Part shown: one piece after another, positions 47,901-57,900 of the stretch
How the letters are laid out: the number at the start of each line of letters is the position of its first letter
Numbering within the stretch: the first letter of the stretch is position 1
DNA from: Oikopleura dioica
Lineage: Eukaryota > Chordata > Appendicularia > Copelata > Oikopleuridae
DNA: 64,000 bases
Direction: 5' to 3'
Assembly: GCA_907165135.1 (NCBI GenBank)
Contig: OU015569.1
Coordinates: 310,001-374,000, forward strand
Program-made: the position numbers and the translations under genes
The notes under the pieces: model-generated
The model's database searches: none
What the model was told of the DNA's origin: nothing
The model's input: only the letters and a program-made list of their open reading frames with translations

Positions 47901-50517
47901 CTTCTGCGTCATTGCCAAGCGCGAGAACGCGGGACTCCACTGGGTCGGGATCATGAACAGACTCAAGGAAGAGATCCTGGGCTTTCTTCTCCGCGACAAA
48001 CCGGACATGATCGACGACGTCCTCCAGCACACCATCTATTGCCAGCCTCTTACTGTGAGTCCCTTTCCGCAGACCTTATTTAAAACCGTCTTTTAGGCGG
48101 AGATGGTCCGCCCTCTCCGTGATCTAATGTGCTCGAATCCGAAGATCGAGCCCTTGTCTTGGAAGCCCGTCGGCTGGTACAAAACGCTTTCTGAAAGTTG
48201 CGAGCAGACGACTTGCCTGATCATTTCCGGTCCTCACGCTCCCGCTTCGGTCGCTATAACGCTCTACGAAATATTCAGCGGCGAGAACGGTTCCTCCGAT
48301 TACCAACTTTGCGATGAGCTTTCCTCTCTGCCCAACGGCGGCTTCGAACTGGTCGCCATTCGCCAAGTCTACCAAGTGACGGAATACCAAGCCCGCGAGC
48401 TGGTGAACGTCGACTACTCCGACAAGAACTACGAAGAGAGCATCAACGAGTTGTACGAAAACCCGCTGGTGGTTTTGGTGCTCCGAAGAATCGACGCGAT
48501 CAAGCGAGTCGACGAGTACGTTCAATCCGTTTTCCTCAAAAGGAAAATCAAAATGACGTTCACCGACTCTGCCTCCTGGACCAGACGGGCCATTAATTGC
48601 CTGTTCTTCCCACATGAACTGGAAGGTAAAAGCCTAAGCTGCCAAAACCGACTTCAAATTAAAGCTCAATTTTCAGAAGACAATTCCTGCCGCGGCCACC
48701 TTCGATTTTGGCCAGAATCGAAAGAAAAATCCCCGAGTCTCTTTTTTCTCAAAGCGTGCCCACCCAAGTGGTGCCCTTCTTGTTGAACCCAATGGCGCAC
48801 AGTTGCTTTTCGCAAGTGCTGCTCTCCCTGCTCCAGAATGTAGAAAATTGCGAACTCGTCTCGCTGAGATTGTTTCCTCAAATGGACGAAAATCAAGGTC
48901 CGAAAAACTTATTTTTAATTAATTATTATTTTTTATTTGTTTTGAGTTAAGAATTTTTGTTTTTAATAATTTTGTTAATAATTTATTTATCTTTTTATTA
49001 AATTTATCAACAATTTTTATTATCAAAATTTTAATTATTTATTTATTAAATTTTTGTTAATAATTTTTGTTTGTTGAGAGAACGGAAAAAGGCCAATTTT
49101 GATTTTTTATAAATAAAATTATTTATTAATAAACTAATTATTTATGATTGGTATTTAGGCGACCTGATCGCCCGACAATTTGAAGCTCCAGAACGTTTCC
49201 AAAACTCACAGGTAATTTTAAACTGTCTTGTTTTCGCTTTCAACAGCGAATTTGAAGGTGATGCGACGAATGTACGGAAACGTGAAGCGAAACTGCGCGG
49301 ACATTTGGATGAACGGCTCTTCTGTTCTCTTCGTTGTCCGGGGCGCCGACATCTTCCGCCGGCTGACGAACTGGGCCGGCTTGGCGGATCCGGAAGAAGC
49401 GCGCATCAGCTGTCCGGGCTCGATCCGCGCTCGCTACGGCGTCGATCGGCTGAACAACGCCGTTCACTTGCCAAGGGTAATTCGCGCTCAATTTACGCGC
49501 TGTTGGTGAAATATACAATCAACTAATTATACAAGTAGTCGATTAGAGATTTAAAAGCGCGCATTATTGCTTTCTTTTCGTGTTTTTATTGCATGTCTGG
49601 AAAGGAGCGATAAATGGCCAGATAATTGACCAAAACAGAGCCCCAATTAAAATTATAAAATCGCCACAAAAAGGAGTAACAAAGGAATAATCGAAATTAA
49701 GGACATGGAGGAGAGCGAGGCACTGCTGTCTGGATTGTGCCCGGCTGGGGCAGAAGAGGAAACCACCGATTATGACATCTCCATTGAATGCGGCTCACTA
49801 GGACAGGCACACTTTTTAGCTTCCGTGTATTATTGCTACAGAGACGTCTTTTGATAACGAATTTTTCATAGAGTAGTAAAGTAATCCTGAGTCAGGTTCT
49901 GAAGAGCTGAGATAAAAAGCCGCGTTGCGGCTATTTTTAAAACGAAGCCGCGGAGCTACGCGGCTTTCCATCTCAGCTCTTCAGAACCTGACTCAGGTTT
50001 TCTTCACTAATCGATGGAAAAAATCGTCATCAAAAGATGTCTCTGTAGTAAAAATACAGGTTGTCAAGGCCCTGTAGCTTTTCTTCTGTAATCATATTTC
50101 TGTTGAGCCAATTCGAAGCCGACTTGGAGGACAGCATTCAAGAAAACATCGTGCTCGTTTTCGAACTCGAGCGCGCGGGCGAATTGATCGACCAATTCAA
50201 CCGCTCCAACTTCCGCATCATCGGCTTGCGAACAGTGCGCTTCACCAGAAACACGGCGAAGAAGATCTTCAAGACGAACGCGGTGGCCAAAGCAGTCGCC
50301 AACAAACCCGTTCTTTGCGCAGTTGTCTGGAGAAGCTCGAATTGGAACGGTTTAATTTCAAGTTGAAAATTAAATTCCATTTTTTCAACTTGAAAAACCG
50401 CGAAAAAGTGTCGAGACTCTGAAGGCGCTGGACAAGGGCTTCATCTATCAATCTGCCAGCTACGAAGAAGCAGCCGAGCAAATTCCGAAGATCTTCGCGG
50501 AGCTTTTGATTTCTTAA
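44954..50517 (+). CDS. Multi-domain nucleoside diphosphate kinase-like protein
   Basis: Exon 1 gives EFIPATPPEMVEMEKVSTSI. A phase-1 intron with a repeat element joins it to NAGMNLFSALKVAHD, a Ser/Lys/Asn-rich linker and a globular region with no recognised motif. Four NDPK-like segments follow: PALAIGVRGFNACQMWQDIC (about 46560-47270); GFELVAIRQVYQVTEYQARE with NPLVVLVLRRIDAI (47690-48610); VPFLLNPMAHSCFSQVLLSL, SVLFVVRGADIFRRL and DPEEARISCPGSIRARYGVD ending NAVHLP (48730-49480); and ENIVLVFELERAGELIDQFN with NKPVLCAVVW (50100-50517). Only the third keeps a near-complete NDPK end with a His, so the others are probably inactive. The layout recalls NME8/NME9-type axonemal proteins, but no thioredoxin domain is seen. 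Frame breaks at A-runs (47163-47166, 48725-48729). Confidence 0.6.
45154..45316. mobile_element. GGGCTCGG-family element in intron 1 of the NDPK-like gene
   Basis: GGCCCGGCAGCCTGTGTGG with AAAACCTGAGTCAGGGTC at the left; AACCTGACTTAGGTTTGAC and ACACAGGTAGCAAAGACC at the right. The GCCGCGAATCGGC core hairpin is present. Confidence 0.8.
47329..47442. mobile_element. GGGCTCGG-family element in a later intron of the NDPK-like gene
   Basis: CTCGGCTACCTGTGTAAAAA and CCTGAGTCAGGTTCTGAA at the left; CCCTGACTCAGGTTTTC and TACACAGGTTCCTGAGTCC at the right. Confidence 0.8.
48960..49150. repeat. Extremely AT-rich intron segment
   Basis: Tandem-like TTTATTAATAATTTTTGTT units in an intron of the NDPK-like gene; almost only A and T. 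No inverted arms recognised. Confidence 0.6.
49836..50048. mobile_element. GGGCTCGG-family core inside longer inverted arms
   Basis: The core arms (AATCCTGAGTCAGGTTCTGA and CAGAACCTGACTCAGGTTTT) and GCCGC hairpin match the family. Here the inverted repeat extends outward through CTACAGAGACGTCTTTTGAT (49836) and its counterpart ending CTCTGTAG (50048). The terminal GGGCTCGG motif is replaced. Lies in an intron of the NDPK-like gene. Confidence 0.75.
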
Positions 50518-50825
50518 TTATTTTCTGTACGTGACTCCCTTTTTTGGACTAAACCAAAAATGGAAGAGCATTTTGGATTACCAATAAGATTGCTGTATTT
50601 TGCCTACCGGTCAATCAAAACCCTGATCCAGAAAATCACTTCCATTTTTGGCTCTGCCCCTTTTTTCGAAAGTATCTTTGCCATATCTAATTTTATACCA
50701 CACACAATTAAATTTCATAACAAACATTTTTTGTTGTCTTTTTCGTTTTTAATTTATTTACAATTATAATTTTAATTTTAATCAAAATTTAAGCAGGGAA
50801 AGCATTAATTAAAAAGCAGGATGGT

Positions 50826-51496
50826 TCAGCAGCGCCTGAGTCTCATGAAAGGCTTGAAAATGTTTTCGAGTTTGGCGGCGACGGCTTCGATGTGGCTGAA
50901 TCTGTGGAACTTGGAGTAGGGGTTGAAGTTGACTCCTTCCAGCGCTTGTCCTTCTTTGTGGCAGTGGGGGTTGTAGCGGCGAGTCCACGACTTTCAGCGG
51001 GTTCAATTTTTGTCCGAATAAAATATGGGGATCTTTAATTAAGGGTATCTCTTTTTAAATTTGCAACCACGTGGCTTGACTCTTTTCACCAATCTGGGTA
51101 GAACAGTGCACACATCCACAGATCTAAAACAAAATAGCAAATCAGAAAAACAGCTCATTTCGAACAGCTGTTTCTTTCTTACCTTTCTTCGACTTCTTCC
51201 TCTTCGTCGAAAAGTGTCTCGGGCCAGCAGACTCCGTCGATTCGTCTAGCTCGTCCTTTCAGCCGCCGGAAGAGGTTGTCCAGCCGTTGCTTCTTCGCGT
51301 CGAAGTGCGCGTATTCCGGGTGGAAGGGCTCGACCCCGAAGCTAAAATACGCTAGAATGTCGATCCCTTTTCGAAGTTACCTGATGGCTCGGTCGATGCG
51401 CTCGGAGATGATGTCCAGTTCCCTTAACCCGTCCGAGGTCGGAGCTCTACCGGCGGAGACGAGCGAGGCCGCTAAAAATGAAACGGCTGACTTCAT
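50826..51496 (-). CDS. Small secreted protein of unknown function
   Basis: Four exons read in one frame. A signal peptide (MKSAVSFLAASLVSAGRA) is followed by SDGLRELDIISERIDRAI and FGVEPFHPEYAHFDAKKQRL. DNLFRRLKGRARRIDGVCWP and an acidic ETLFDEEEEVEE stretch follow, then a Cys/Lys-rich exon and RRYNPHCHKEGQALEGVNFN, PYSKFHRFSHIEA and FKPFMRLRRC. Introns are GT-AG. An AG stands directly before the ATG at 51496. I do not recognise the family. The conserved-looking aromatic motifs argue for a real protein of about 170 residues. Confidence 0.55.
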
Positions 51497-51616
51497 CTTC
51501 GATAATGATCTTTGCTCTCTTGGAATTCAGCTGGACTAGCGGTAGTCACTCTCGGTCTATTCCAAAAGTAACTTGTGGCGGAGCAGCGAACGTTCCGTTA
51601 TATTTGGGCGATCGCG

Positions 51617-52027
51617 CTAACTCGGGTGCGCCAGAGAGTACCGTTGCGATTTGGCTTCGCTTGTGCCAAACCACAACACAGCTACAATTAACTGGAAATT
51701 ACGTTAATGCTAAACGATAATCTCCTGTTGAAAGAGCGTCGTCTAAACTAAACTTACTTGTCGATGAAATTGGAAAGGCGCTTTCTCAGCAGCGAAAAAG
51801 TCTAATTTCTGATTTCTTCCATTTCCGAAAATGTCATTGAATTTTGCATCAACTTTTCTCAATCGCGTCTCGTTCAATTTCTCACATTTGAGAGAATTCT
51901 GCACTTTCAGGCACACTTCTCTCGCTGTCTTTTTCGAGCTTTTCAGAGAAAAATAAAAACGAAAATTGTCGACCGGAGAAAAAGTTCCAGCGCGATGGAG
52001 TTCATTCTTCTCTACGGCGATTTTCAT
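51617..52027 (-). CDS. Hypothetical protein, two exons
   Basis: Not recognised. Exon 1 reads MKIAVEKNELHRAGTFSPVD, NFRFYFSLKSSKKTAREVCL, NETRLRKVDAKFNDIFG and FQFHRQ, then a GTAAGT donor. A TTTCCAG acceptor leads to LIVAVLWFGTSEAKSQRYSL and a stop at 51617. The start lies 120 bp from the 5' side of the secreted-protein gene, which has the same orientation. The codon use looks ordinary, but only this splice pair supports it. Confidence 0.35.
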
Positions 52028-52072
52028 TTCTCAATTTAATTTCTATCGCTAACTTTATTCAGCTGCCCAAAC

Positions 52073-54578
52073 TACAACAAGTACGACTAGCACTACTAGC
52101 ACCACTACGACAACCACAACTACAACGTCTACGACTACCACAACCTCAACTACGACGACTACGACTACTACGACATCAACTACAACAACAACAACTACCA
52201 CTACTTCAACCACAACAACTACAACTACGACGACGACTACAACTACGACTACAACAACAACAACAACTTCCACCACAACTACTACTACTACAACCACAAC
52301 ATCAACAACAACGACGACGACGACTACGACTACAACTACCACAACTACTACAACCACAACTACAACTACGACGACGACTACGACTACGACTACGACTACG
52401 ACTACTACGACTACGACTACTACAACTACTACTACAACTACTACTACTACTACTACCACCACGACAACCACGACAACAACAACAACTACGACAACAACCA
52501 CCACAACCACGACGACAACTACCACAACCACTACGACAACCACGTCAACAACAAGCACGAGCACTTCGACAACGAGCACAGAAGCTCCAACCACGACCAC
52601 TATCCCCCACACAACTGCGGAAGAAACAACCACAACTCTTCCCCATTACTGCAACACAACATGCAGCTGCGAATGTGTTCAGGAAAAGCTCAAAATCTCA
52701 AAGTCCGAATTTCACCGGAATCCGTAGTTTGCGAGCTCTCATAAAGGACGTGATGCTCTACTCAGAACCTTCCTTCGGAAATCGCCAAATGGTGAAAATG
52801 AAGTACATAGGCGACAAGGGCGTTATGGTCCAAATCGCGACGAAAGCGGTAACGGATGCGGTACTGCAGTACCAGCAGTACTGGGTCATTTCGAAGAACG
52901 TCTGCACTGGCCCGGGCCTGACTCTCTTCCGAGAAGGAGGCTTCAATATGACTGTGTTGGAGACGCGAGACAAAGGTACCATCCTTCACGTTTAACGTTT
53001 TAAGGATATACCCGATAAAATTGAACTTTTATAGCGCCGAAATGCGACGTAGGATCATTTTTATTTTAAAAGCAATTCTACCGTAAAATGCACTAAGAAC
53101 TCAAATCTGGTACTTTTTTATATTTTCTCATTCGAATTTTTCTCTTTAGAGCGATTTCAAATCTTACTCTCTCGATTACTCGAAATTTTTGGTATAAATC
53201 GGTCGAGTTTTTTCGATAGATAAGTTCTTCAGACCTTTATCTACAATATTGATGGCTTACTTTTGCTTAATTCCGAAAAAAACCGATTCTAGAGCCATTT
53301 CACTGAGGGCTACTCAGCGCGTGAAAGCTCTACAAAGCGGCGCGCTGGACGCTCACTCACTCGACTCCTCTTTTCTGCGAGAAAGTGCGTGGTTGAGCGC
53401 ACCGCTCTGATTGGTAGCACGCGAAAAAGCGCGCAGTGAAGAAAACCAGGAGTATAAAAGAGGAGAACACTAGAATGAAAATTCGTTCGGGTTAAAGTAT
53501 TTGATCCCATCAATTTTGTAGCTTAGCATTATTACAATACAGAACACGGCTCAGTTTTAGCGATTTAGTGGAAAAATTTCGAGAAATCGAGAGAGTTCGT
53601 TTTCAAATCGCTCTAGAGAGAAAAATTCAAATGAAAATTTTCAAAAAAGTACCAGAATTGAATTTTACGCAAAATTTCAGATAGGATTGCTTTTGAAATA
53701 AAAAAGATCCGACTTCGTATTTAGGCGCTATGAATGTTCAATTTTATCGGGTATATCCTTAAAAGTCGTTAAGGATACGAGGGCGAAATCACCAACTACA
53801 ACTCGATGAAGAGTCTCTACTACCGAAACCGAAAGGACGAGGCCTCCAAGCACCGTTCCGTCACTTTCGGCTTCACGTAAGTTTTCTTTTTTTGTTTTTC
53901 CATTTCCTGGGCGGCCGTATTGCCGGAAAAGAGAGTACCTCTACCAAGCAAGAACGTTTATTTTGAGTAAACTGAGAGATCCGAATAAACGGATTCGGCG
54001 ATCCCTTTTTTCATGAACTTTTTTTCTGATTAATTTTATTTACAGGGGTTAATTTGGTTTCTAGGGCCGACAAGGTGAATCCAGATCCAACTGCCAACTC
54101 GAAACGTGATCAGTACCTGGCGTACTTGGGATTCGAGCAGGGCTTTGGCGACATTACCACTGAGCAACTCTGGGCTTGCATTCAAGGACCGGGTTTTCCA
54201 CAGTTTTTTAAGGGGGCGGACCCTTACCAGAGGGTCCCCTTCAATTGTTGTTAAATCGTACTTTTGATATAGCGTACCCGTGTATTTTTTAAGTGTTAAA
54301 AATGGCGACGTGACAACGTGAAGATGACTCATTCGCGATGTCACGTCGTCTTTTCAACACTTTAAAAATACAGGGGTACGTTATATCAAAAGTTAAGGGG
54401 GTACGATTTAAGAACAAAGGGGGCTCTCTTGTAATTAAGGGTCCGCCCCCATAAAAGAGGACGTGAATATAAACCCAGGACAGGTGCGAAGCCGGTGACG
54501 ATCCTCCCGAGTCCAGGAGTCTCGATGGAGTGCGACTACTCTGAATGCATCGGCGAGTTTGTCACTGTCGGTTGGTAA
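52073..54578 (+). CDS. Second Thr-rich secreted protein (5' end unresolved)
   Basis: Behind a TTTATTCAG acceptor at 52063 an exon codes for about 180 almost pure Thr codons with some Ser, then EAPTTTTIPHTTAEE and CNTTCSCECVQEK. The frame then seems to shift by one base near 52690-52740 into a globular region: LRALIKDVMLYSEPSFGNRQ, MVKMKYIGDKGVMVQIATKA, YWVISKNVCTGPGLTLFREG. After a 797-bp intron with a mobile element come GEITNYNSMKSLYYRNRKDE and, later, RDQYLAYLGFEQGFGDITTE. The last exon gives VTILPSPGVSMECDYSECIG and stops at 54578. The linker resembles those of the mosaic protein at 36.6-43 kb, but the globular part is different and unrecognised. The final intron seems to be GA-AG. Confidence 0.5.
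52993..53762. mobile_element. 770-bp TTAA-ended inverted-repeat element, copy A
   Basis: Both ends read TTAAGGATATACCCGATAAA inward, and the arms continue through AATTGAAC ... AGCGCC. It shares inner blocks with copy B (AAATCGGTCGAG, TCTCTCTAGAGC-like, a GC-rich centre with CTGATTGG). No ORF. TTAA ends suggest piggyBac-type mobilisation (inference). Lies in an intron. Confidence 0.8.
54212..54450. mobile_element. 239-bp hairpin element with GGGGGCGGACCC ends
   Basis: GGGGGCGGACCCTTA at the left pairs with TAAGGGTCCGCCCCC at the right. A second inverted pair lies inside (TTTTGATATAGCGTACCC with GGGTACGTTATATCAAAA), and a central GACGTGACA / TGTCACGTC stem. In the last intron of the second Thr-rich gene. 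Confidence 0.8.
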
Positions 54579-54928
54579 TGGTCAACCAACAATCAGAAGA
54601 ATCAGAAGAATTAAAAATAAAAAAGAACTACTCAAAAATTACGATAAGTACCCTGTCAATAAAAAAGCGAAAAAACGTTCAAGTTGGTTTGTCAAGTTTG
54701 GAATTCTGATTTTGGAGCACGTGGTTAGATTTCGCTTGTGATAGCTCCAATCTGCGAAATTATGATTTCGGTGGTGCCGCCAATTCACTCTGCGGCCGAG
54801 GTCGACCTTTTAGAAAAGAATCAAAACAACATTTTCGCAGATTTATTCGCGACGCCCAGCATGTACAAATTCACTCCAAAATAGTTAAAAATTACAGAAT
54901 ATTAAATAATTTTACAAAAATCAAAAAA
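54579..54928. other. Convergent 3' spacer
   Basis: About 350 bp between the stops of the second Thr-rich gene and the CLCA gene. An AATAAAAAAG string at 54616 may be a polyadenylation signal for the plus-strand gene. No exon seen. Confidence 0.5.
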
Positions 54929-57900
54929 TTATTTTCCTTTTTTCTTTTTCTTCTTCGCCGCGGTTTCGGGATTGACTTTACCCGGTTTTCTGACAGTTTT
55001 CTTCGACTTGCTCTTTTTCGTCGACTTCTTCTTCTTGGAGCCCTTCTTGTCTCCCTTTTTGCGCGCTCCTCCAAACAGCGCACAGGCGGTGAGTCCGCCC
55101 AAGAGCACCAGCTTAAAAGAATCGACGAATTCGATGAAAATTAAATTCGATGCTTACCAAACCCGTGACACCACCAGCAATAGCACCACCCAATTTCGGC
55201 CCGCTTTTCTTTTCCTTGACTTCTTTTCGCTGCGGCGGCTCGACTTCGAACTCGGCGGGCGTCATTTTCACTGGAATCATCAGCGCTCGCGAAGCTCTGC
55301 CGACGTTTTTCGCCGGATCCAAGGCTGCTACTTTGATGTAGCGGTTGTACTTGTCTGCCGCCTGGCAAAGGTCTTTCACAATTTGGCCGATGTCCGCTTG
55401 ACCAACAAAGTCGGCACCACGGTCGTCGGCAGACTCTCCCAGCGTGATACTGACATCGACCGGCGCGCTCTTCCAAAAAGTCAACGGTTTCTCCAAGTTT
55501 GAAAAATAATTCTGCATGCCGAATCTAATAAAACGGATAATAATCTTCTCTAGTGTCTTTTTTCTAGTCTAGTCTAGTCTAGTCTAGTCTAGTCTAGTCT
55601 AGTCTAGTCTAGTCTAGTCTAGTCTAGTCTAGTCTAGTCTAGTCTAGTCTAGACTAGACTAGACAAGTGTTTAGTCTTTTCTAGTCTAGTCTTTTCTAGA
55701 GTCTCTTCTCTAATGTCTGTCTTTTGCTTACGATTTGTCATGAATGAGTATTTTGAAGGACTTGAATCTGTCGCGTCTTCCGGGATTTTCAAATTCGACG
55801 AAGAAATCTGTCGTTTCGTTGGCCAAAACTGAGGTGAGGCCGCTCTCTTCTGATTTTTGTTTCCAAGGTCGGTAGCCAAAATACTCCGCCTGGTTAGTAA
55901 ATTCCGCATTGTTTCGAATGACAACTGCTCAATTACCTGAAAATCCTGGCTTCCGTAAAACAAGGCGGCGTTGAAGAAGGAATGCAACTGCACGGCCGTG
56001 GCGTTGATCAACTCGTCCGACTCAAACGCCAAATAAATGGCGAGATCGATGGGCAAGTTCTTGGGACAGCTGGTGATATCTCTGGCCGTGCGGTTGATGT
56101 TGCTGAAGCCGATGGTCTGGACGCGCTCGATGAGGCGGTATTCTTCGAAAGGGGCCTCCTCGACCAAAGCAATGCGCAGCTCGATTTCGCGCTCTTCATT
56201 TCGCGCGCCGAAATCGTCCGGGTTCGTCCACGAGAAAATGTAGGACCAGTTACCATCTGCACTTGCGTAGTCCATGTAAACGTCTTTTTCCTCTTTTTCT
56301 AGTTTCAATATTTAGCAATCAAAGACCGCGAATTGGGCCGCGAATTTCGATCCGCGAATTTTGGCCGTTTTTGGCCTAATTTTTGAAATTTCTGAAATTT
56401 TGGCCGTTTTTGACCGAATTTTGATCCGCGAATTTTGGCCGCGAAGTTTGCTTGTTTACCTGCGACGGCTCTGATCGACAAGTCCGTAATTTGATTTGGC
56501 GCGATACTGTCGATTTCATCCCTCACGCAAAAACTCCTAAAGCCAAAAGTAGTGTCTTCCAAAGTAGAAATTTCATCTTACATGTAGTTTTTGTCGCAAG
56601 CCTGAGTCGTCGAAAGCGCTTGGCCGGTGCTTCCTTGAAAAACTTGCACTTCCCTTTGTAGTAGCTGGGCTCTTCTATCGGTTCGTATTGGCCAGCAATG
56701 GCCACGGAATTGGACTCGTCTTCTGTGGGAGATGTCAGGGAGTTCTTTTCAAGCCAAATGGTGATGTCCAAAGGAGGATCGCTTTTCTTGGGCTCAATTT
56801 TTAACTCAGTTTACATAACATAGCGATACCCTTATTCTGGGACGGCAACCTGTGTTGAAAACCTGAGTCAGGAAAACCTGAGAAAAGCCGCTCTTTGAGA
56901 ACCCTACTCAGGTTTTCTACACAGTTTGCCGAGCCCAGAATAAGGGTATCGCTATCTTAACTGAGTTAATTCAAAAGCCTGTCCTGTTTTTCTGCTTGTA
57001 TTTGACCAAATCGTAAAGTGCGAAAAACGAGTCCGAGGAGTTGACAAAAGGGAGAGCAGCGCTTTTCTGTCGACAGTAAGTGCTCGCTCCTTCGTAATTC
57101 ATCTCGTTTCCGACGAAAAGCCAGCACTTGCCCAAGTAGTGCTCGAACTGGTCCAAGCAGGGTTTGTAGTTTCCGTCTGAAACGAGCGCGTTAGCGAGAA
57201 TAAACGACGAGGCGGCGGAACATACCGACACTTGTAATCGACGATCTCGTAAAACGCAGCTCTTCGACCTAAATGCGCAATCGAATCATTCGCTTCTATT
57301 AACTCGCGTAACATCAAAAAAGAAAAGAAACTTGTTTTCGCCAAAAACACTCTTGGATATTTGCACTGGAAATATCGCCCTCTCGCAGCTGTGTTTTTGA
57401 TTTTTCATAAAATCAAAAATAATCCCAAACATTATTTTTTCTCTCTAAACGTACCCTCGGACGGCTATCTTGTCTTTTCTCTGGTGGGATATCAGGGCTT
57501 CTGATATGCCGCGCTCTTTTCTGAAAATATTCTTTCAAATATTTCTTAAATTAGGTATAATTTAAACCGTATAAATATATTTTTCATATTATTTTTTTAA
57601 TTAAATTTAATTATTAAATTATTATTATTGTGAATAATTCTGATATATTATTAAATACATATACATATAATAAATAATATATTTATTGTATTGTTATTAA
57701 ATTTTCTTATTATTAATTTTTAAGGATATAGCCGTTCTCAAGGCACTTTCGTAGCGTCAAAAGGGGACGATAAAATTTTTCATTTCAAAGGGAACCCTAC
57801 CTAAAATTGCCAAAGAAACCCGATTCTAGTGTTCTTTTTAATTTTTTAATGGAAAAATTTCTCTCTAGAGCAATTTTAAATCTTACGATCACTTTTTCTC

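Noticed and set aside
52055-52633. 192-residue poly-Val ORF on the minus strand (and similar Val runs at 40206-40604, 41134-41352 and 37859-38260 plus strand)
   Set aside because: These are complements of ACN Thr codon runs in the Thr-rich proteins; the sense strand makes sense with flanking domains and splice sites.
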